DNA of 7,985 nucleotides, taken from an uncultured Bacteroidota bacterium (lineage in GTDB: Bacteria > Bacteroidota > Bacteroidia > B-17B0 > Aurantibacillaceae). Of the stretch, positions 5,737 through 7,985 are shown one piece after another. Position numbers and translations under genes: made by a program. Position 1 is the stretch's first letter, and each line of letters starts with the position of its first letter. The notes below the pieces were generated by a model. It was not told the DNA's origin. It was given only the letters and a program-made list of their open reading frames with translations, and ran no database searches. The DNA lies in the NCBI GenBank assembly GCA_903923915.1, contig CAIXZI010000022.1:1-7985 (forward strand), given 5' to 3'.

Positions 5737-7968
5737 TTATGCCCCTAATATTTTTTCGATAGAGGTATCATACAAATCTTTAAACTCGCTGATAGAGCCA
5801 TAAGGTTGCCCGTCAATTTTAACTTCGCTGTCTTTAATAAAACCAAGTTTACTGAATTTTACATTCAGTTTTTTTAATTCGTCAACCAAAGCAATTTCGT
5901 TATCTTTTTTAACGGTAACAACCACGCGTCCTTGTCCTTCGCCAAATAAGAAAGCATCCATACGAATGTTTTTATCGGATGAAATATCAAAACCTAAATT
6001 GTGTTGAAACGCACTTTCTGCAAGGCAAACAAATAAACCACCGTCCGAACAATCGTGTGCGCTTTCAATTAATTTACTTTTGATAATAGTTTTTACCGCA
6101 TGATGAATATCAAACTCTTCATCTAAATTAAAATAAGGTGCAGGGGTGTTTTTTTGCTTGTGATACGAGTAAAGATATTCAGAGGAAGAAATATCATTTT
6201 TGCATTCGCCAATGATGTAAATACAATCACCTTCGGTTTTAAAACTTAAGGATGTTTGTGTAGATTTATCTTGCAATAAACCTAACATACCAATGGTAGG
6301 TGTTGGAAAAACAGGTCCTTCAAAAGAAGATTGGTTATAAAAGCTTACGTTACCACCGGTTACAGGCGTTTCAAATTTTAAACAAGCAGCGCTCATACCT
6401 TTAATAGCACCCACAAATTGCCAGTAAACTTCGGGGTTGTAAGGGTTACCAAAATTTAAACAATTAGTAACTGCACTTGCTTCGCCACCACTACAAACAA
6501 TGTTACGAGCCGCTTCGCTTACGGCAATAGCACAACCAATCTCAGGGTCAGCATTTACATATCTGCTGTTACAATCAACCGAAAGCGCAAGTGCTTTATC
6601 AGTTTCTTTAATATTTACAATGGCAGCATCGCTTGGGTTATTGGTGCTTTGATTAACCGTGCCCACCATGCTATCGTACTGGTTATACACCCAACGTTTT
6701 GATGCAATGTTTGGATGAGAAATAAGATGTGTCATGACTGCTTTATAATCGGCGGGCTCTTTTACATCTTCAATTTTAAACTTTTTAGATTCTGCATAAT
6801 AAGCAGGTTCTTTGTATTCTCTTTTGTAAACAGGTGCACCGCCACCAAGCACGAGCGTTTCGGCAGGAACATCAGCTACCAACTCATCATACATATAATA
6901 TTTTAATCGTCCGCCTTTGGTAACCACGCCAATTTGCTCACAATTAAGATCCCATTTTTCAAATACTTTATTTACCGCAGCTTCTTTGCCTTTCTCCACC
7001 ACAATAAGCATGCGCTCTTGCGACTCTGACAGTAAAATTTCGAAAGGTTTCATGCCTTGCTGACGAGTTGGAACCTTATGTAACCAAATATCCATGCCGT
7101 GTTCGCCTTTGGCACTCATTTCAGATGTAGAGCAAGTAATACCCGCAGCACCCATATCCTGCATGCCAATAACAGCACCGGTTTTTATCACTTCTAAAGA
7201 AGCCTCCAATAATAATTTTTCCTGAAAAGGATCTCCAACTTGTACTGCCGGTAAATCGTCTGCCGAATTTTCGGTAATATCGGTACTTGCAAAAGTCGCA
7301 CCATGTATACCATCTTTACCTGTGGCAGAACCAACAATAAACACCGGATTTCCTACACCGTAAGAAGTTGCGGAAGCTGTTTCACCAGCTTTTACAATAC
7401 CTACGCTCATGGCATTTACCAAAGGGTTGGTATTATAACACTCATCAAAAAATACTTCGCCGCCAACGGTTGGTATACCAAACGCATTGCCATAATTGCC
7501 AATACCTTTAACAACACCCTTCATTATCCATTGTGTTTTTGCAGAATTAATATCTCCAAAACGAAGTGAATTTAATTGCGCAATTGGACGAGCACCCATG
7601 GTAAAAATATCACGATTAATACCACCTACACCCGTAGCCGCACCTTGGTAAGGCTCAATAGCACTTGGGTGATTATGAGATTCTATTTTAAAACAACAGC
7701 CTAAACCACCACCAATATCAACTAATCCGGCATTTTCTTCTCCGGCTTTAGCCAGCATATGCGGACCATCTTTTGGAAGGGTTTTTAGCCAGGTAATAGA
7801 GTTTTTATACGAGCAATGTTCGCTCCACATAACCGAGTAAATAGATAACTCCGTAAAGTTTGGCGTACGACCTAAAATCTCTTTAATCTTTTCAAATTCT
7901 TCAGGAATAAGCCCTAATTTTTTAGCTGTATCTAAGGTTGGTAATGCGTCTTGTTGCGTGTTTTGCAT
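5737..7968 (-). CDS. purL: Phosphoribosylformylglycinamidine synthase subunit PurL (small type)
   Basis: This is step four of purine synthesis: FGAR, ATP and ammonia give FGAM in the cytoplasm, with ammonia delivered by PurQ and PurS bridging the complex. At 743 residues it is the small, glutaminase-free form, not the ~1200-1300-residue fusion, so purQ and purS should exist elsewhere. Motifs include [14 protein letters not shown] (44-57), [20 protein letters not shown] (94-113), the start of the ATP-binding AIRS-type region, [16 protein letters not shown] (115-130), [15 protein letters not shown], and [13 protein letters not shown], which begins a loop of the first AIRS C-terminal domain. A second, diverged AIRS pair fills the C-terminal half ([21 protein letters not shown]). 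The ATG at 7968 gives a normal N-terminal helix ([20 protein letters not shown]). Only 17 bases of upstream sequence are visible, with no clear promoter or Shine-Dalgarno. It heads a tightly spaced - strand gene string whose other members are surface proteins. Confidence 0.97.
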   Translation of the reverse strand: MQNTQQDALPTLDTAKKLGLIPEEFEKIKEILGRTPNFTELSIYSVMWSEHCSYKNSITWLKTLPKDGPHMLAKAGEENAGLVDIGGGLGCCFKIESHNHPSAIEPYQGAATGVGGINRDIFTMGARPIAQLNSLRFGDINSAKTQWIMKGVVKGIGNYGNAFGIPTVGGEVFFDECYNTNPLVNAMSVGIVKAGETASATSYGVGNPVFIVGSATGKDGIHGATFASTDITENSADDLPAVQVGDPFQEKLLLEASLEVIKTGAVIGMQDMGAAGITCSTSEMSAKGEHGMDIWLHKVPTRQQGMKPFEILLSESQERMLIVVEKGKEAAVNKVFEKWDLNCEQIGVVTKGGRLKYYMYDELVADVPAETLVLGGGAPVYKREYKEPAYYAESKKFKIEDVKEPADYKAVMTHLISHPNIASKRWVYNQYDSMVGTVNQSTNNPSDAAIVNIKETDKALALSVDCNSRYVNADPEIGCAIAVSEAARNIVCSGGEASAVTNCLNFGNPYNPEVYWQFVGAIKGMSAACLKFETPVTGGNVSFYNQSSFEGPVFPTPTIGMLGLLQDKSTQTSLSFKTEGDCIYIIGECKNDISSSEYLYSYHKQKNTPAPYFNLDEEFDIHHAVKTIIKSKLIESAHDCSDGGLFVCLAESAFQHNLGFDISSDKNIRMDAFLFGEGQGRVVVTVKKDNEIALVDELKKLNVKFSKLGFIKDSEVKIDGQPYGSISEFKDLYDTSIEKILGA

Positions 7969-7985
7969 GAGTTTGATATTTTGCC

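Noticed and set aside
5577..5762. 61-codon open frame on the + strand (contains MFRQAQHDQ)
   Set aside because: It is the translated opposite strand of the intergenic repeat and overlaps the purL 3' end; a known artefact-type peptide, not a gene.
6715..6906. 63-codon open frame on the + strand
   Set aside because: Antisense to purL with no domain, start signal or context.
7303..7569. 88-codon open frame on the + strand
   Set aside because: Antisense to a conserved part of purL; composition is that of a shadow frame.

Overview
The window looks like chromosomal DNA of a Bacteroidota bacterium. It is AT-rich, purine-rich Shine-Dalgarno sites are weak or absent, and signal peptides end in the Ala-Gln or Cys-Gln pattern common in this phylum. 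It also carries two parts of the Bacteroidota-specific type IX secretion system (T9SS): a PorP/SprF-family protein and a protein with a type B C-terminal sorting domain. No transposase, integrase, phage, CRISPR, tRNA or rRNA gene is visible.

Left half, + strand (1-3116): the 3' end of a gene for an Ala/Lys/Asp-rich coiled-coil protein with a TPR-like helical repeat and a conserved-looking C-terminal module; a 605-residue exported TPR protein starting 17 bases later at a GTG; a 156-base intergenic stretch made largely of palindromic repeats; and ribH (lumazine synthase, riboflavin synthesis).

Middle (3117-3285): a convergent intergenic gap of 169 bases filled with inverted-repeat sequence of a type scattered between genes in Bacteroidota.

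Right half, - strand (7968 down to 3286): four tightly packed genes, almost certainly one transcript. They are purL (small-type FGAM synthase), an exported TPR protein, a miniature SprB-like surface protein (signal peptide, one SprB-type repeat, type B sorting domain), and a PorP/SprF-family outer-membrane protein. Gaps are 3 and 1 bases, and two genes overlap by ATGA. By analogy with SprB and SprF, the PorP/SprF protein is probably the dedicated partner for export or anchoring of the small cargo beside it. The TPR protein may be periplasmic and belong to the same module. purL is probably a housekeeping passenger that supplies the upstream promoter.

The most unusual feature is how intergenic repeats have entered gene starts. 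The TPR gene after purL has no ATG next to its signal peptide. Its first ~65 codons read in frame through a nest of repeats, including a copy of the common element that translates as ...HVEPVETF... on one strand and ...VEG...MFRQAQHD... on the other. A different AT-rich repeat lies inside the signal peptide of the PorP/SprF gene. Two genes of one surface operon therefore carry repeat-derived leader sequences.
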